Of a DNA stretch of 64,000 nt, positions 28,443-38,578 are shown one piece after another. The notes under the pieces are model-generated. The model was not told the DNA's origin. It was given only the letters and a program-made list of their open reading frames with translations, and did not search any database. Made by a program: the position numbers and the translations under genes. Each line of letters opens with the position of its first letter. The first letter of the stretch is position 1. The DNA comes from Haloplanus rubicundus (GTDB lineage Archaea; Halobacteriota; Halobacteria; Halobacteriales; Haloferacaceae), in NCBI RefSeq assembly GCF_003342675.1, contig NZ_CP031148.1, forward strand, positions 1,240,001 to 1,304,000. Reading direction: 5' to 3'.

Positions 28443-28632
28443 CCGCGTTATAATCTTAAGAATATGCGGGTACCCCGGTGCGTGCGAGAGGTGGCGATTT
28501 GAATTCTATGAAATACTGCTCAAAGTGACTGTCTACGATCTCCGCTTGGATATCCCTCATCGGTAAAATTCTGTACCCTATTCCGCAGCTACAGAGACTA
28601 CCTTTATTATTCCTGAAAAGGTATTCGCTGTC

Positions 28633-30126
28633 ATGACCCGACCTAATATTCTGTTTCTCATTTGGGATTCTGCCCGGTTTGATTATGTAATGGAACACGC
28701 CCCGACATTTTCCCAGTTGGCGTCAGACAATCTCTCATTCACAAATGCCATTGCCCCAGCCACGTGGTCACTGCCGTCACATACCTCATTATTCACCGGC
28801 ACGTTACCGCACACACATGGTACGTACCATCTGAACCATTCAGTCTCGGAACTTACAATTGGCTCAGAGTTAGAAAAAAAAACATATCAGCGCTTTGCAG
28901 TCTCTGGCAACGGCTTTTTTTCCATTAGATACGGATTTGAGACCGCATTCGATGAATTCTATTATTCGCGTGAGCGCTTCCAGCCATTCGGTAGTGGACT
29001 TCCTGCACGAAGCAGAGCATATCATATGCGACGCCAAGGCTATTCTAAACCCGATATTTTCTTCGATCTGTTAAAATCTTCATTTAAGCATGAAAACACG
29101 ATAGGAAGCCTCGCAAATCTCGGCGATCTGCTGCGAACTGAATTGCATAACTTGATGGCTGCGCACACATCAATATCCGCCAGACCATCTGAATACTCCG
29201 CAAAACGTAACACGCAAAAATTACTAGAAATTCTCCAGCGGGCCCAGGGATCTGATCGGCCGTGGTTTATCGTCGCGAATTATATGGACTGCCACCGGCC
29301 GTACGATCCGCCCGCAGAGTTTCGGAAGAAACATCTTGATGACGATATTTCACCGTCCGAATTTGATCGCTTGACAGAGAAATTGATGCCACCATGGAAG
29401 TTTATTGAAGCTGTAGATAGCGGAGAGGAAATTTCGGAAACGGATCTTCGGATGATTCGCCAGCTGTACGCTGCCGAGGTTGAACGTGTTGATACACATC
29501 TAAAACAACTACTAACAGAATTGGAAGCCAACAGCATGCGTGATAATACACTTATTATTGTGACCGCCGATCACGGCGAGAATCTTGGTGAACAAGACTC
29601 CTTTGGACGGCGACGAATGGGGCATGAATCATCAGTTAGCGATCAGTTGCTTCATGTACCCTTATTGATTGCCCACCCTGACCTCTCCGCCCAGACTGTT
29701 GACCAACGAATGTCAATCCGGGCGCTCCATGATCTGATAATTCGACTGGATTCAGGAAAATTGCAATCGGATGATGTACTATCTACACTACTTCCTGATC
29801 CAGGCACACCAATATTAGCAGAATACCCCATTGTTGGCGGTGAGGAAATACGTGAGAAATACCCGAAAGCAAGTGAGGAATCACTCGCTGATCGACTAAG
29901 CCGTCATACGGTAGTTGGATATCTGGATGACTGGAAGTTGGTGGCCAGTTCAGGCGGGGATCGTCACGCGTGGCGCGCGGGCGCGCCCAAAAATGTCAGG
30001 GAGGCACCAGATATTGTCCGCAACTATGTTGAGGGGGCCCTTGAAAAATTGACGCAACAGCACCCGCCGACATCAGGCGTAACTGCACAGAAGCAAGAAG
30101 AGCTTGAAGCGTTGGGGTATCTTTGA
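28633..30126 (+). CDS. Sulfatase/alkaline-phosphatase-superfamily hydrolase
   Basis: 497 aa, cytoplasmic by sequence (no signal peptide). The N-terminus NILFLIWDSARFDYV supplies the first metal ligand. The active-site block ATWSLPSHTSLFTGTLPHTHG has Ser where sulfatases have Cys/Ser before xPxR, and His replaces the Arg. The second metal site is VTADHGENLGEQ. Such proteins in polysaccharide clusters act as sulfatases, phosphodiesterases or phospho-group transferases. It is transcribed divergently from the upstream glycosyltransferases and just beyond a MITE-like element. Substrate is unknown. Confidence 0.88.
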   Translation: MTRPNILFLIWDSARFDYVMEHAPTFSQLASDNLSFTNAIAPATWSLPSHTSLFTGTLPHTHGTYHLNHSVSELTIGSELEKKTYQRFAVSGNGFFSIRYGFETAFDEFYYSRERFQPFGSGLPARSRAYHMRRQGYSKPDIFFDLLKSSFKHENTIGSLANLGDLLRTELHNLMAAHTSISARPSEYSAKRNTQKLLEILQRAQGSDRPWFIVANYMDCHRPYDPPAEFRKKHLDDDISPSEFDRLTEKLMPPWKFIEAVDSGEEISETDLRMIRQLYAAEVERVDTHLKQLLTELEANSMRDNTLIIVTADHGENLGEQDSFGRRRMGHESSVSDQLLHVPLLIAHPDLSAQTVDQRMSIRALHDLIIRLDSGKLQSDDVLSTLLPDPGTPILAEYPIVGGEEIREKYPKASEESLADRLSRHTVVGYLDDWKLVASSGGDRHAWRAGAPKNVREAPDIVRNYVEGALEKLTQQHPPTSGVTAQKQEELEALGYL

Positions 30127-30176
30127 TCAACATCACGTAGGCGAAATGTATCTGTGATGGTTGAGCTCCCAACCAA

Positions 30177-30371
30177 CTAAATCCTGACATCCCAGTCGTA
30201 CTTAGTGAGAGACTTGTTAAGGGTGCGTTTGCGCTTTGCTGGAAGGACCTCTGGTGCGATACCTGTCATGATCTTGTTGCTGGTCGCAACAAGACTTGTA
30301 ACGTAGATTCTGGCGTGATGACGTTGTGACGGTGACAGGGGTTCGAATTCGTCGAACACATTCGCGGACAA
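30177..30371 (-). pseudogene. N-terminal fragment of an IS4-type transposase
   Basis: The frame reads FDEFEPLSPSQRHHARIYV, TSLVATSNKIMTGIAPEVLP and RTLNKSLTKYDWDV. This is the N-terminal segment of a family of haloarchaeal DDE transposases. It ends abruptly after about 64 codons, with no catalytic domain and no visible matching end. Confidence 0.65.
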
Positions 30372-30694
30372 CAGGAGACGCAGAATCTGTAGTCGGGATC
30401 ACCGTCCTTGCTACCGTCTACGTCACAGTCCTACTTCAAAGTGCAAGCCCGAGTAAAAATTTCAGCCCACAGTATCAGAACCTAAACGTGAAACAATCGT
30501 GTCGACTATAGCTAGGACCTTTCGAAATTACTCTCAGCAGTCTAGCCGATTTGGATGGTTCGGAACATACGGAGTCAATAAAACCCCCTATCGTTTCGCC
30601 TGTGGGCCTGTACTTGTTGATGAACGAATATCCGGAACGTTATTGTTTGATAGTAGTGCGTGGTGAGATGTCATGAGAATAACCCTTAAAGAAG
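30372..30694. other. Intergenic stretch with a possible gene scrap
   Basis: A 57-codon open stretch on the plus strand ending at TGA near 30666 encodes readable but startless peptide (FRNYSQQSSRFGWFGTYG, CGPVLVDERISGTLLFDSS). It may be the remains of a gene. No family is recognised and no start codon or promoter was seen. Confidence 0.35.
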
Positions 30695-31771
30695 TTAGAA
30701 ATTGTCGTTAGGGGATCCTCCGTCAATTAAATCCGAGGCGACTTGATCGGCGCGATCAATCCATCGGTTTTGTTTCAGTGTCTGTATTGCATTCTCTTTT
30801 TTACGCTGGTATAGCTTTTCATCTGTTGAAAGCTCGGTTAATGCCTGAGCCAAATGCTCGTAGTTTGCTTTGCACACAATACCGCAGTCAGAGGACTGCA
30901 CGAATGAAGCGACTTCATCAACATTGGTAGTGATTACTGGGAGACCATACGAAAGGTACTCGAATAACTTTACTGGCATACTTATATTATTATAAGTGGT
31001 TGGCTGTATCGGGATAATTCCTGCATCGGCGAATTGATAGAGGGAGTGTAGTTCTTCACCATGCACGTGATGGATCTCTGCCCAATCCGAATCAAAGCGA
31101 TCGCGGACTGTTTTCGGTAGTGACTGAAACTCTGCCTCACGACAAATAAGGATAAGAGTAATATTCTGGTTCTCCGCGGCTGTTTCCAAAGATTTAGACA
31201 GAAGCTCAGTTCCGTATTTTTTCGAGACACCGCCAACGTATATTACGCGCCTCAGCTGGGACGTGGATTTATTTGTTTCGGTTCGGTCTATTCCTCCTGG
31301 TGGAAGAGGCGTTGTAGATGATTTGAGAGAAAGTTGTTCGCCAAACGAGGAAGACGGTACGTATATGCAATCCCCAATCCTTGAGATCACGGATAGATCT
31401 AATCGATATCGAGCTTGTAGCTCCCAGTATTTTAACCCCGAATGGTCGAATAGCTTTGGGAACTGCCAATATATATCTCTGTAAAAAATGCCAGTCGGTA
31501 TATCTTTTTTCCAAAGGTACCAATATAGCTGGTAGTCCACAAGTGGGTTTAGCGGCCAAGTTGTGGGCTCGGAATAACAAAAACGGTATTCAGATTCGTT
31601 TTGTCGAAGATCACGAATCTTATCGCGTCTCTCCTCAGCATTTCCGATGATTGTTTCTACTGTATAATTCAATTGTTCAAATGCTTCGATCATCTTTGCT
31701 GGTCGAACACTTGAGCCGCTATCAAGATCTTCTAACGGTTGGGGTGTATGGAATAGTATTCTATCTTTCAT
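30695..31771 (-). CDS. Family 4-like glycosyltransferase
   Basis: 358 aa (MKDRILFHTPQPLEDLDSGS). It has a GT-B layout: a linker near VIYVGGVSKKYGTELL, and the donor-site block YQFADAGIIPIQPTTYNN...PVKLFEYLSYGLPVITTN. The start overlaps nothing and it is 3 bp from the end of the membrane protein gene downstream in coordinates (31775), so it is the distal gene of a tight minus-strand run. It is lower in GC than its neighbours at 39-41 kb, suggesting separate acquisition. Confidence 0.85.
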   Translation of the reverse strand: MKDRILFHTPQPLEDLDSGSSVRPAKMIEAFEQLNYTVETIIGNAEERRDKIRDLRQNESEYRFCYSEPTTWPLNPLVDYQLYWYLWKKDIPTGIFYRDIYWQFPKLFDHSGLKYWELQARYRLDLSVISRIGDCIYVPSSSFGEQLSLKSSTTPLPPGGIDRTETNKSTSQLRRVIYVGGVSKKYGTELLSKSLETAAENQNITLILICREAEFQSLPKTVRDRFDSDWAEIHHVHGEELHSLYQFADAGIIPIQPTTYNNISMPVKLFEYLSYGLPVITTNVDEVASFVQSSDCGIVCKANYEHLAQALTELSTDEKLYQRKKENAIQTLKQNRWIDRADQVASDLIDGGSPNDNF

Positions 31772-31774
31772 TGA

Positions 31775-33049
31775 TCAACTGTTCTCCTCCAGATCTATTA
31801 GAGAAAAGGCAGTAACTGAGTAGACAAATATTTTATTATTGGATGGAATGTCTCCAGATACCATAGCATTGAGTAGTGAAAAAACCAATACTGATAGTAT
31901 GAGGCCTGAATATATTGGATTATTCCTCCCGAATCGGATTATAATTGTAAATATAGTGAGTATATACGATGTGAACAAAACAAACCCTATCAATCCAGCT
32001 TCAACTAAAAATTCCAAGAAGATATTATGAGGATATCTAAATGAACCTAATTCATACATCGACTTGAAAGATCCAATTCCATGGCCGAAAATTGGATTTT
32101 CTATAAATAAAATGCGACTCTCTTTTATCATATTTATCCGCCCTTGCAAACTGTCTCCTGGGCCCTCTGTCAGGAGCAATTGGATCCTGTATAGAGTTTC
32201 CCCATCTAATAACGATGGCCCCAAAAAGAAAAGAATGCCGAAAATAACACCTGCTGCAACAGAATATTTTTTTATATTTGAAGATATATGTGTCCTATTA
32301 TTCAAAGAAACCCAGAAAAAGTAGACAATTACTGAAGTGATTGATGCGATCACTGGTCCTCGACCGCCTGTTTGTAGCATAAAGAAAAAGAAAACTATGA
32401 TAGAGATACTAGCAATGCTCTGCACCAGTAATTTTTCATAATTGAATATAATAAAAAGTGAGATGGGAATTCCTATCCCCAAAATACGATTGATTGTTAT
32501 GTAACGTTCGATGAAGTGGGGCGAAATTAGGTGACCAATGATCATATATTCGTATACCATTTCAAGAGCAACAGATCCTACAAATAGGAATATGATGATA
32601 TAAAATATCTTTACCAATGACTTGTTTCTTGAAAACAATATAGCCGAAAATAAAAGTATTGTTGGAAGTTCGACTATTATACGATATGTTTTTATCATGC
32701 TGTAATGTGTCTCCGGTGTCCAAAGACTTGTTATGGCATAGTACGAAAAGAGAAGAACGCAAACACCTAACGATTTGATGGTGATACGCTTTCGGCAAAA
32801 ATTCGGATAAATAATTAATATACCGGCTACCGCGAAGATTATTAAATAATAATAGCTTGCAATCTCTACTGGGGGAAATGGTATATAAACATACCTGTTT
32901 AAATGATACCTGAAAATATATATTACAAATATTGGAATAAGTGAGATTATGCCAATTGCCTTGGTTAGATTTAACACATTAACATTGGTTTTTTTTATCA
33001 TCGCGTCGCTATTTTCAATTGTCACTTCGACCAGGGACCTAATTTCCAT
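31775..33049 (-). CDS. O-antigen-ligase/Wzy-like polytopic membrane protein
   Basis: 424 aa with about ten hydrophobic helices. A long periplasm-type loop carries the ligase/polymerase signature (FGHGIGSFKSMYE then PHNIFLEFLVEAGLIG), and there is an RG-rich GGRGPV in the middle, as in WaaL/Wzy-type proteins. It would polymerise glycan repeats or transfer them to an acceptor outside the membrane. Its 5' end overlaps the GT61 gene by 11 bp, so the two are co-translated. The gene is very AT-rich for a haloarchaeon (many Ile/Phe/Asn codons ending in A/T), a strong sign of transfer. Confidence 0.85.
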   Translation of the reverse strand: MEIRSLVEVTIENSDAMIKKTNVNVLNLTKAIGIISLIPIFVIYIFRYHLNRYVYIPFPPVEIASYYYLIIFAVAGILIIYPNFCRKRITIKSLGVCVLLFSYYAITSLWTPETHYSMIKTYRIIVELPTILLFSAILFSRNKSLVKIFYIIIFLFVGSVALEMVYEYMIIGHLISPHFIERYITINRILGIGIPISLFIIFNYEKLLVQSIASISIIVFFFFMLQTGGRGPVIASITSVIVYFFWVSLNNRTHISSNIKKYSVAAGVIFGILFFLGPSLLDGETLYRIQLLLTEGPGDSLQGRINMIKESRILFIENPIFGHGIGSFKSMYELGSFRYPHNIFLEFLVEAGLIGFVLFTSYILTIFTIIIRFGRNNPIYSGLILSVLVFSLLNAMVSGDIPSNNKIFVYSVTAFSLIDLEENS

Positions 33050-34277
33050 TGTGAATTACTGAATCTAATATTTCTCTAAGCTTTTTAGTTTCGATTTCAA
33101 AATCTGCATCTCGATGTATTTTATCGGAATCTACCTGTTTACCAGATAGAGCTTTGTATTTATGGCCAAGAATATCTGCTAATATAAAAAACGGGGCATC
33201 TACGACTTCGCCGAACAGCTCAACAACAGTAAGGTTATCTGCCCAGATCATATTCACCAGTCCCGCTCCGTGTGGTCCGACAATTCCATCCGCATTATGA
33301 ATGATACTTATTTGTTTGGATAAAGGGTATTTTTCGAGCTCTATGATTTCGATATTATATTCATTCAATACTTGTTCTATTTCCTGAAAGTTTAGTACTC
33401 GGCGTTTATCTGCGCTCTGCCTTGAAATATAGACCCATTTTGATACTGTTTCTTCTTTGCTAACTTGTGCTAATAACCGACCGCGCAGCCATTGGATTGC
33501 CTTTGGCGTCGGTTCGGGAAACGATGGCACGATTAACTTTTTTACTTTAATTGTCTTTCCATTCCATTCTGTGTACTCATTTTCACTGTATCCTAATAAT
33601 TGAAGGGATTCTTTAATATATGCTGGCGGATCCGGGGGTATAATCAGATGTACTTCATTCCCTGTCTTATCTTTGTAATATTCAGCAGCTCGAATCTTGA
33701 GAAGATGATAGATCATCCATTGATAGTAGGTATGTGATCGCCCGTGTAGTATCGTTACGTAGGAGTAGTTCGAGCACTGTTTCGGCGATGAGAGACCGAA
33801 TAGGAGTGGATAAATCGACCCAGGATCCTTGCTGATATCCTCTATTAAACAGCGTCTAATTCTATCTACAGTGAATATTTCATTGTAAATATCAAAATCG
33901 ATCGTATCCCCAATCATTCCACCTCGCTCTGGATATGCCAAGCTGTTTTTTCCAGCTACAAACACATTAGATATAGATGCTACGAATGGATCTCTAAATC
34001 GATATCTTGGCTCTAAATGTAACTCAGTATATTCTGATGCACTTAGTGGTACTAAACTACTTTGTTCCTGGGGGGTTGGCAACTCTGCAGTATTTTCTAT
34101 AGTATAGTATTCAGAAGATAGTTGTTTTAATTCATTTGAATCAATCACAATTGAATCGTATAACAAATCAATTACTCTCCTTGCTGCCCGGGAGTTAGCT
34201 GAACGATACAATCGTTGAGCAAATTCTACGGGACCATCAGCTATTAAAATCCGAATTCCTTTTTTTATTAGAGACAT
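33039..34277 (-). CDS. GT61-family (DUF563) glycosyltransferase
   Basis: 412 aa. The family signature lies in the C-terminal half: WVYISRQSADKRRVLN, the NEYNIEIIELEKYPLSKQI region, and IVGPHGAGLVNMIWAD. An upstream ILHGRSHTYYQWMIYHLLKI fits the GT61 HNYFHW-like motif in position. The enzyme should use a UDP-sugar; GT61 members build diverse capsular and N-glycan branches. It is co-directional with the ABC exporter upstream and overlaps the ligase-like gene. Confidence 0.85.
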   Translation of the reverse strand: MSLIKKGIRILIADGPVEFAQRLYRSANSRAARRVIDLLYDSIVIDSNELKQLSSEYYTIENTAELPTPQEQSSLVPLSASEYTELHLEPRYRFRDPFVASISNVFVAGKNSLAYPERGGMIGDTIDFDIYNEIFTVDRIRRCLIEDISKDPGSIYPLLFGLSSPKQCSNYSYVTILHGRSHTYYQWMIYHLLKIRAAEYYKDKTGNEVHLIIPPDPPAYIKESLQLLGYSENEYTEWNGKTIKVKKLIVPSFPEPTPKAIQWLRGRLLAQVSKEETVSKWVYISRQSADKRRVLNFQEIEQVLNEYNIEIIELEKYPLSKQISIIHNADGIVGPHGAGLVNMIWADNLTVVELFGEVVDAPFFILADILGHKYKALSGKQVDSDKIHRDADFEIETKKLREILDSVIHNGN

Positions 34278-34321
34278 TGAATAACCTTTGTCATTTTAGC
34301 CCAAAAACATTGGTCGAGAAG

Positions 34322-36130
34322 CTACCGTTTATTTGATTGAATAGTATATAATCTTGCATACTGGCCATCACCATCTATAAGTTCTTTGTGCTCTCCCGAT
34401 TCAATAATCTCTCCATTCTCAAGAGTGTATATCCGGTCTGCATTCTTGATGGTAGATAGTCGATGGGCGATTGTAATGATCATATAATCTCGATTCATCT
34501 CTTCAATAGACCGCTGAACTTGGTTTTCCAAATTCGAATCGAGATCCGAAGTAGCTTCGTCAAGAATGAGTATGTCGGCATCTTTTAGTAGTGCTCGCGC
34601 TAGCGCGACACGCTGTTTCTGGCCGCCGGACAAACGTACCCCATCATCCCCGAGAAGTGAATCGTGACCATCTGGTAAATCATCTATGAATTCATTGACT
34701 TTTGAGATCTCGCATACTCGATTGAGCTTGGCATCCGAAACATCTCGATTCCCGAGTGTCAGGTTGTACCGCAGAGTGTCATTAAATACGAAGGGATTTT
34801 GACGAACTATGGCGAGCCGGTCGCGCCATTCTCTGATGTCCATCGCATTGATAGGCTCACCATTTGCACGGATCTCGCCATCTTTCACTTTGTACATTCG
34901 AGCGAGAAGCGAAACAATTGTTGACTTCCCAGCGCCAGACTGTCCAGCGAAGGCGACGAACTCACCCTTTTTTACCTCAAAGTTGATGCCACGGAGTACT
35001 TGTTCGTCGTCACCGTATGAAAAGTGGACATCATCGAACTCAATATGTGTCACTTCATCGGGTACAGCGATTGTTCCATGTTGGGGTTCCTGTCGAGCTT
35101 CAAGCTCTTCAACGAATTTGAGTGTTCGGACTAAATGGGGAAGATCATTTTCGATCTTATAAAATAGCCGATTTACATTGCTTGCCCTCGGACCAAGACG
35201 GAACATCGCGAATAAGAACACCCCTAACGACCCAAGAGAAAGATTGGCGAATGCCAACGCAAAGTAGATGAGCACGAATACTGACACCGCGACGATGAGG
35301 TTATAGAAGTTTTTGAACGCTGCCTCGTTCCGACGGAGAGATATCTGCTCAATAGTAAACTTCTCGATCGCATCCCTAAAATCGTCATATAGCTCCTCAG
35401 TAACGTCGAAGATCCGAACGTCGCGGATCCCTTGCGTTCCGGCTTGCACCGCCTCTTGACGTTCCTCGTTCGCATCGGCGACACGATCTCCGATATCGTA
35501 TCCAGATTCAAGCACCCGCCTGAAAAAGATAGTAAATCCGCCGAGGGCGATGCCTGTCGCAATCGTTAGCTTGGGTGCAATCACCAGCGCGATGAAAAAG
35601 TAAACGGCGGCGAGAAACATTTGCTGAAGAAACTGAATTCCGCGTGCGATGACTCGGCCCGCATACGTTGTCTGGGTCACGATCGCGTTTAGAATATCAT
35701 CGGAACCCTCCTCGTCGAAATAAGAGACTTCTGCATTAAGCGCATTCCGGAACGCTCGGTCTTGAAGATCGCGGATATAATAGGTTCGGACTGCCTCGCG
35801 GAGCCACGCAACAGTGAAGCTTGTGGTGTACCGTGCGACCATCACAAGTGACACACCGACAACCACGTATCTGAGTGTGAACGGGACACCGATTAGTTGA
35901 TACACGTTTACAAATACCCCGAGCACACCGTCTGCCCGCGCTGCAGGGTTTTCGAGTTGGACCAGTTCGACAATTGGGAGGATAAACCCTAATCCGACGC
36001 CTTCCAGTATTGCTGCTAGTATTCCAAGTACTAAAATACCAACAGTAAATCGAGGTTTGTACTGCGCAACGTCAAGTAGTGCGTTGATCTTTTCGAGTCT
36101 AGATGCTGGTTCAGAATCTGATAATGACAT
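34322..36130 (-). CDS. ABC exporter/flippase (MsbA/PglK-like, fused TMD-NBD)
   Basis: 602 aa half-transporter. Six membrane helices occupy about residues 20-330 (starting TVGILVLGILAAILEGVG). The nucleotide-binding domain has Walker A GQSGAGKST, Q-loop IVRQNPFVFND, signature LSGGQKQRVALARA, Walker B ILILDEATSDLD and the switch IAHR. Members of this group flip lipid-linked oligosaccharides across the membrane. Its position at the head of the glycosyltransferase/ligase genes supports that role here. Its composition is closer to normal haloarchaeal DNA than that of the next genes. Confidence 0.92.
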   Translation of the reverse strand: MSLSDSEPASRLEKINALLDVAQYKPRFTVGILVLGILAAILEGVGLGFILPIVELVQLENPAARADGVLGVFVNVYQLIGVPFTLRYVVVGVSLVMVARYTTSFTVAWLREAVRTYYIRDLQDRAFRNALNAEVSYFDEEGSDDILNAIVTQTTYAGRVIARGIQFLQQMFLAAVYFFIALVIAPKLTIATGIALGGFTIFFRRVLESGYDIGDRVADANEERQEAVQAGTQGIRDVRIFDVTEELYDDFRDAIEKFTIEQISLRRNEAAFKNFYNLIVAVSVFVLIYFALAFANLSLGSLGVFLFAMFRLGPRASNVNRLFYKIENDLPHLVRTLKFVEELEARQEPQHGTIAVPDEVTHIEFDDVHFSYGDDEQVLRGINFEVKKGEFVAFAGQSGAGKSTIVSLLARMYKVKDGEIRANGEPINAMDIREWRDRLAIVRQNPFVFNDTLRYNLTLGNRDVSDAKLNRVCEISKVNEFIDDLPDGHDSLLGDDGVRLSGGQKQRVALARALLKDADILILDEATSDLDSNLENQVQRSIEEMNRDYMIITIAHRLSTIKNADRIYTLENGEIIESGEHKELIDGDGQYARLYTIQSNKR

Positions 36131-36491
36131 CTATATCAACTGTGGTGGTTCCCACTGGCCATTTGGAGGAACATGATCAATCTCGTCATATAACGTTATC
36201 GTCCTATGGTCACTGTGAATTGCCATATCCTGAAATATATGATTACGTAGTGTGTTAGAGATAGCAGCCCTATCCAATTAACAGCTTCAGCTGGTGTTGC
36301 TCGATTATTGAACGGGGGGCAGCAAAGCGAAAGACCTCTCCGCGCTAAGGCTGGGACTATTCGAAGATCGAGAGATCTGCTGTCGCGCTGGACGCAGTAG
36401 TATTACTGGCGCTGGTGTGCCTACCTAGTTACTGAATCCTATGGGGTAAAATCCGATAATGAACTCAAGTAGTGGTACGGTTTTTCGCTTG
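36131..36491. other. Intergenic region downstream of the membrane protein gene
   Basis: About 360 bp with no supported gene or IS end. The promoter of the ABC exporter should lie at about 36135-36200 (AT-rich on the minus strand). Confidence 0.4.
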
Positions 36492-38120
36492 TTACGTGTT
36501 CCAGCACTGTCGATGAAAAATAACAGCTTCTTTATTGGAAAATTCCGCTACATAACAATCCGTAGTTCGGTACGAATTGAGTAATTGGTCTTCGCTATCT
36601 GCCGTTGATATGTATACATAGTCATACTTCCATCCGAGCTGTCGGGAATGGGATTCAACGTCGGCGACTGTTGTATGACGGCGGAGTCGTTGGTTCTCAA
36701 GTCGGTACTGTCGTGCAGCATCTGGCCCAATAACTTCTCGACCGTATGGGACGTTAACGACGGTGCGCTGCATCTGGGTTGGACCCCAGTCACGAGCCCA
36801 CCACTCATCACGTCCTGTGATCATTAGAAATGATGCGTCGCTCGGTGTCTCGCTGGCGACCCATGTCATCGCCGTCATTTCTCCTTCAATTCGCTCAGTG
36901 ACGCGGTCCGGCTGTTGACTCTGCATAGCGATCGCCGCTGCTGATGTAACGGTTGTCAATATAAGAAAGATTGTGAGCAGCCAAGTGAGTATTTGTTGTA
37001 CGGGGATTTCACTAATAGCCAATAGCTTGAATTCTGCTTCTTCCCATTGCATTGATAACCTCTCTGCGGCAAGATCTGCTGTTCCTGCAATCCCCGCTGT
37101 AACCGCAAGAAATGCAAATATTGGGACTATGTATCCGAGTTCTTGGGATATTTGGACAGCGCCCCCCCCAACTGCGATCGACATCCAAACCCGGTCACCT
37201 GTTAAAAATATCACAGTACCGATAAAGAAAAGTGAAACAAATATTGGTTCAGTTAGAGATATTATGAGCTTATCTCCCCGAAAGTGGAGTATATCGAGAA
37301 TGAACTGGTCAAATGTATAGCGAGTGGATCGAAGGATTCCGTTTGCGATTGGTTCAAATCCGTGTTTGAGAGCGACGATTCCCCACCAAAAAGCACTGAT
37401 AGCAATACCGATCACAGCAGCTAAACAAAAGGAGGCCACCGTCTTTCGCGTTCGCGTTAATCCAATCGTCACGACACCACAACTGACGCTGAGCAAGGCG
37501 AGACCATATCCGCCGCCAGGTGATGCAAGAACGGTGATCCCAAGAATACCTCCAAGTCTGAGGGCGTTCAATCGCGATGGAATACGTGTGAGCCGGAGTG
37601 CTTCCCGTGCTCCGAGAAGGAATAGAAATGTTCCAGCGGCCTCTATGAGCCCTTCCGTGACCAGAAAATCATTATACGTTGCTGGATGGACCGCATAGAG
37701 CAGCGTGCTGATAAGGACAAGTTCGTTTGAGTCAAAGATATCACGACTCAAAAGGTAGAACACAGGGACTGTGGCCGCACTAAACAGAAAGGGTGTATGA
37801 AGAAGGAGATCGTACGCGGATATTGGTAAGACGGTTGCTATCACGGCCAATATATAAAAAACGAGTGGCGGATACGCGAAAGGGAGCCCACCGTCGGAAT
37901 AATACGGAATAGTAGTTGGATATGTAAAATTCATATTCAAAATCGTGCGGATAAACTGGAGGTACAAGCCACCGCCATTAAGAGGATAGTCGAGGGGAAA
38001 CCCAGTTTTGAGGGGTGCGAAACGAAGACCGATCCCAAAAAGGACAGCGAGGCATACCCCAATATTGCAAACCGAACCTTCTAGTAAAAATAATTTATTT
38101 AGTTTGGATCGAATGCGCAT
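36492..38120 (-). CDS. Polytopic membrane protein, GT-C/GT39-like
   Basis: 542 aa. Around eleven hydrophobic helices fill residues 15-410. An early extracytoplasmic loop (PLKTGFPLDYPLNGGGLY, PYYSDGGLPFAYPPLVFY) resembles the acidic-loop region of GT-C enzymes that use lipid-phosphate sugars, although a clean D-D/E pair is not evident. The C-terminal 130 residues are soluble (ITGRDEWWARDWGPTQ). It probably transfers a sugar from a polyprenyl phosphate at the outer face. The family call is tentative. Confidence 0.7.
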   Translation of the reverse strand: MRIRSKLNKLFLLEGSVCNIGVCLAVLFGIGLRFAPLKTGFPLDYPLNGGGLYLQFIRTILNMNFTYPTTIPYYSDGGLPFAYPPLVFYILAVIATVLPISAYDLLLHTPFLFSAATVPVFYLLSRDIFDSNELVLISTLLYAVHPATYNDFLVTEGLIEAAGTFLFLLGAREALRLTRIPSRLNALRLGGILGITVLASPGGGYGLALLSVSCGVVTIGLTRTRKTVASFCLAAVIGIAISAFWWGIVALKHGFEPIANGILRSTRYTFDQFILDILHFRGDKLIISLTEPIFVSLFFIGTVIFLTGDRVWMSIAVGGGAVQISQELGYIVPIFAFLAVTAGIAGTADLAAERLSMQWEEAEFKLLAISEIPVQQILTWLLTIFLILTTVTSAAAIAMQSQQPDRVTERIEGEMTAMTWVASETPSDASFLMITGRDEWWARDWGPTQMQRTVVNVPYGREVIGPDAARQYRLENQRLRRHTTVADVESHSRQLGWKYDYVYISTADSEDQLLNSYRTTDCYVAEFSNKEAVIFHRQCWNT

Positions 38121-38578
38121 ATCTATACTCTATCAATGGCATTGTTTAAATTATCGCCAGATCAAACACAGCGCAACATATTTGCACGGACATCCTCGTG
38201 AGTTCTGTCGAACAAGATCCGCGGGAGGTCCTCTGGTTCACGTTCTTACTACTCCGAACTATGTTCCCGTTTGTTATACACCCATTCAGGCGAATCAGAG
38301 GTACATCACCCCATACTTGTTGAACAACCGATCGACTGCGTCGGCTAGTTCGTACTACCCGTTTTCCGATGTCTTCATCCAGGTAATATGTCAAAGATAC
38401 ATCCAGGAAACACGAATATCTCCCCGTGTAACCAGCGTCGACGGTTGGTCCGCTGGTTACTTGACCATTTCGAGGACATTTTCGTAGAAAGGGCCTACAG
38501 AGCTACAGCTGCCACGAGTCCGCTTTTGTGAACCCCCCACATCGGGCTTTATTCTCCCACCCGCCAAACTCCCAGGAT
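38121..38578. other. Intergenic region upstream of the orc pseudogene
   Basis: No supported gene. An 82-codon minus-strand open stretch (38146-38394) has no recognised content. No copies of the 22-bp origin repeat found at 41.8-43.6 kb were seen here. Confidence 0.4.
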
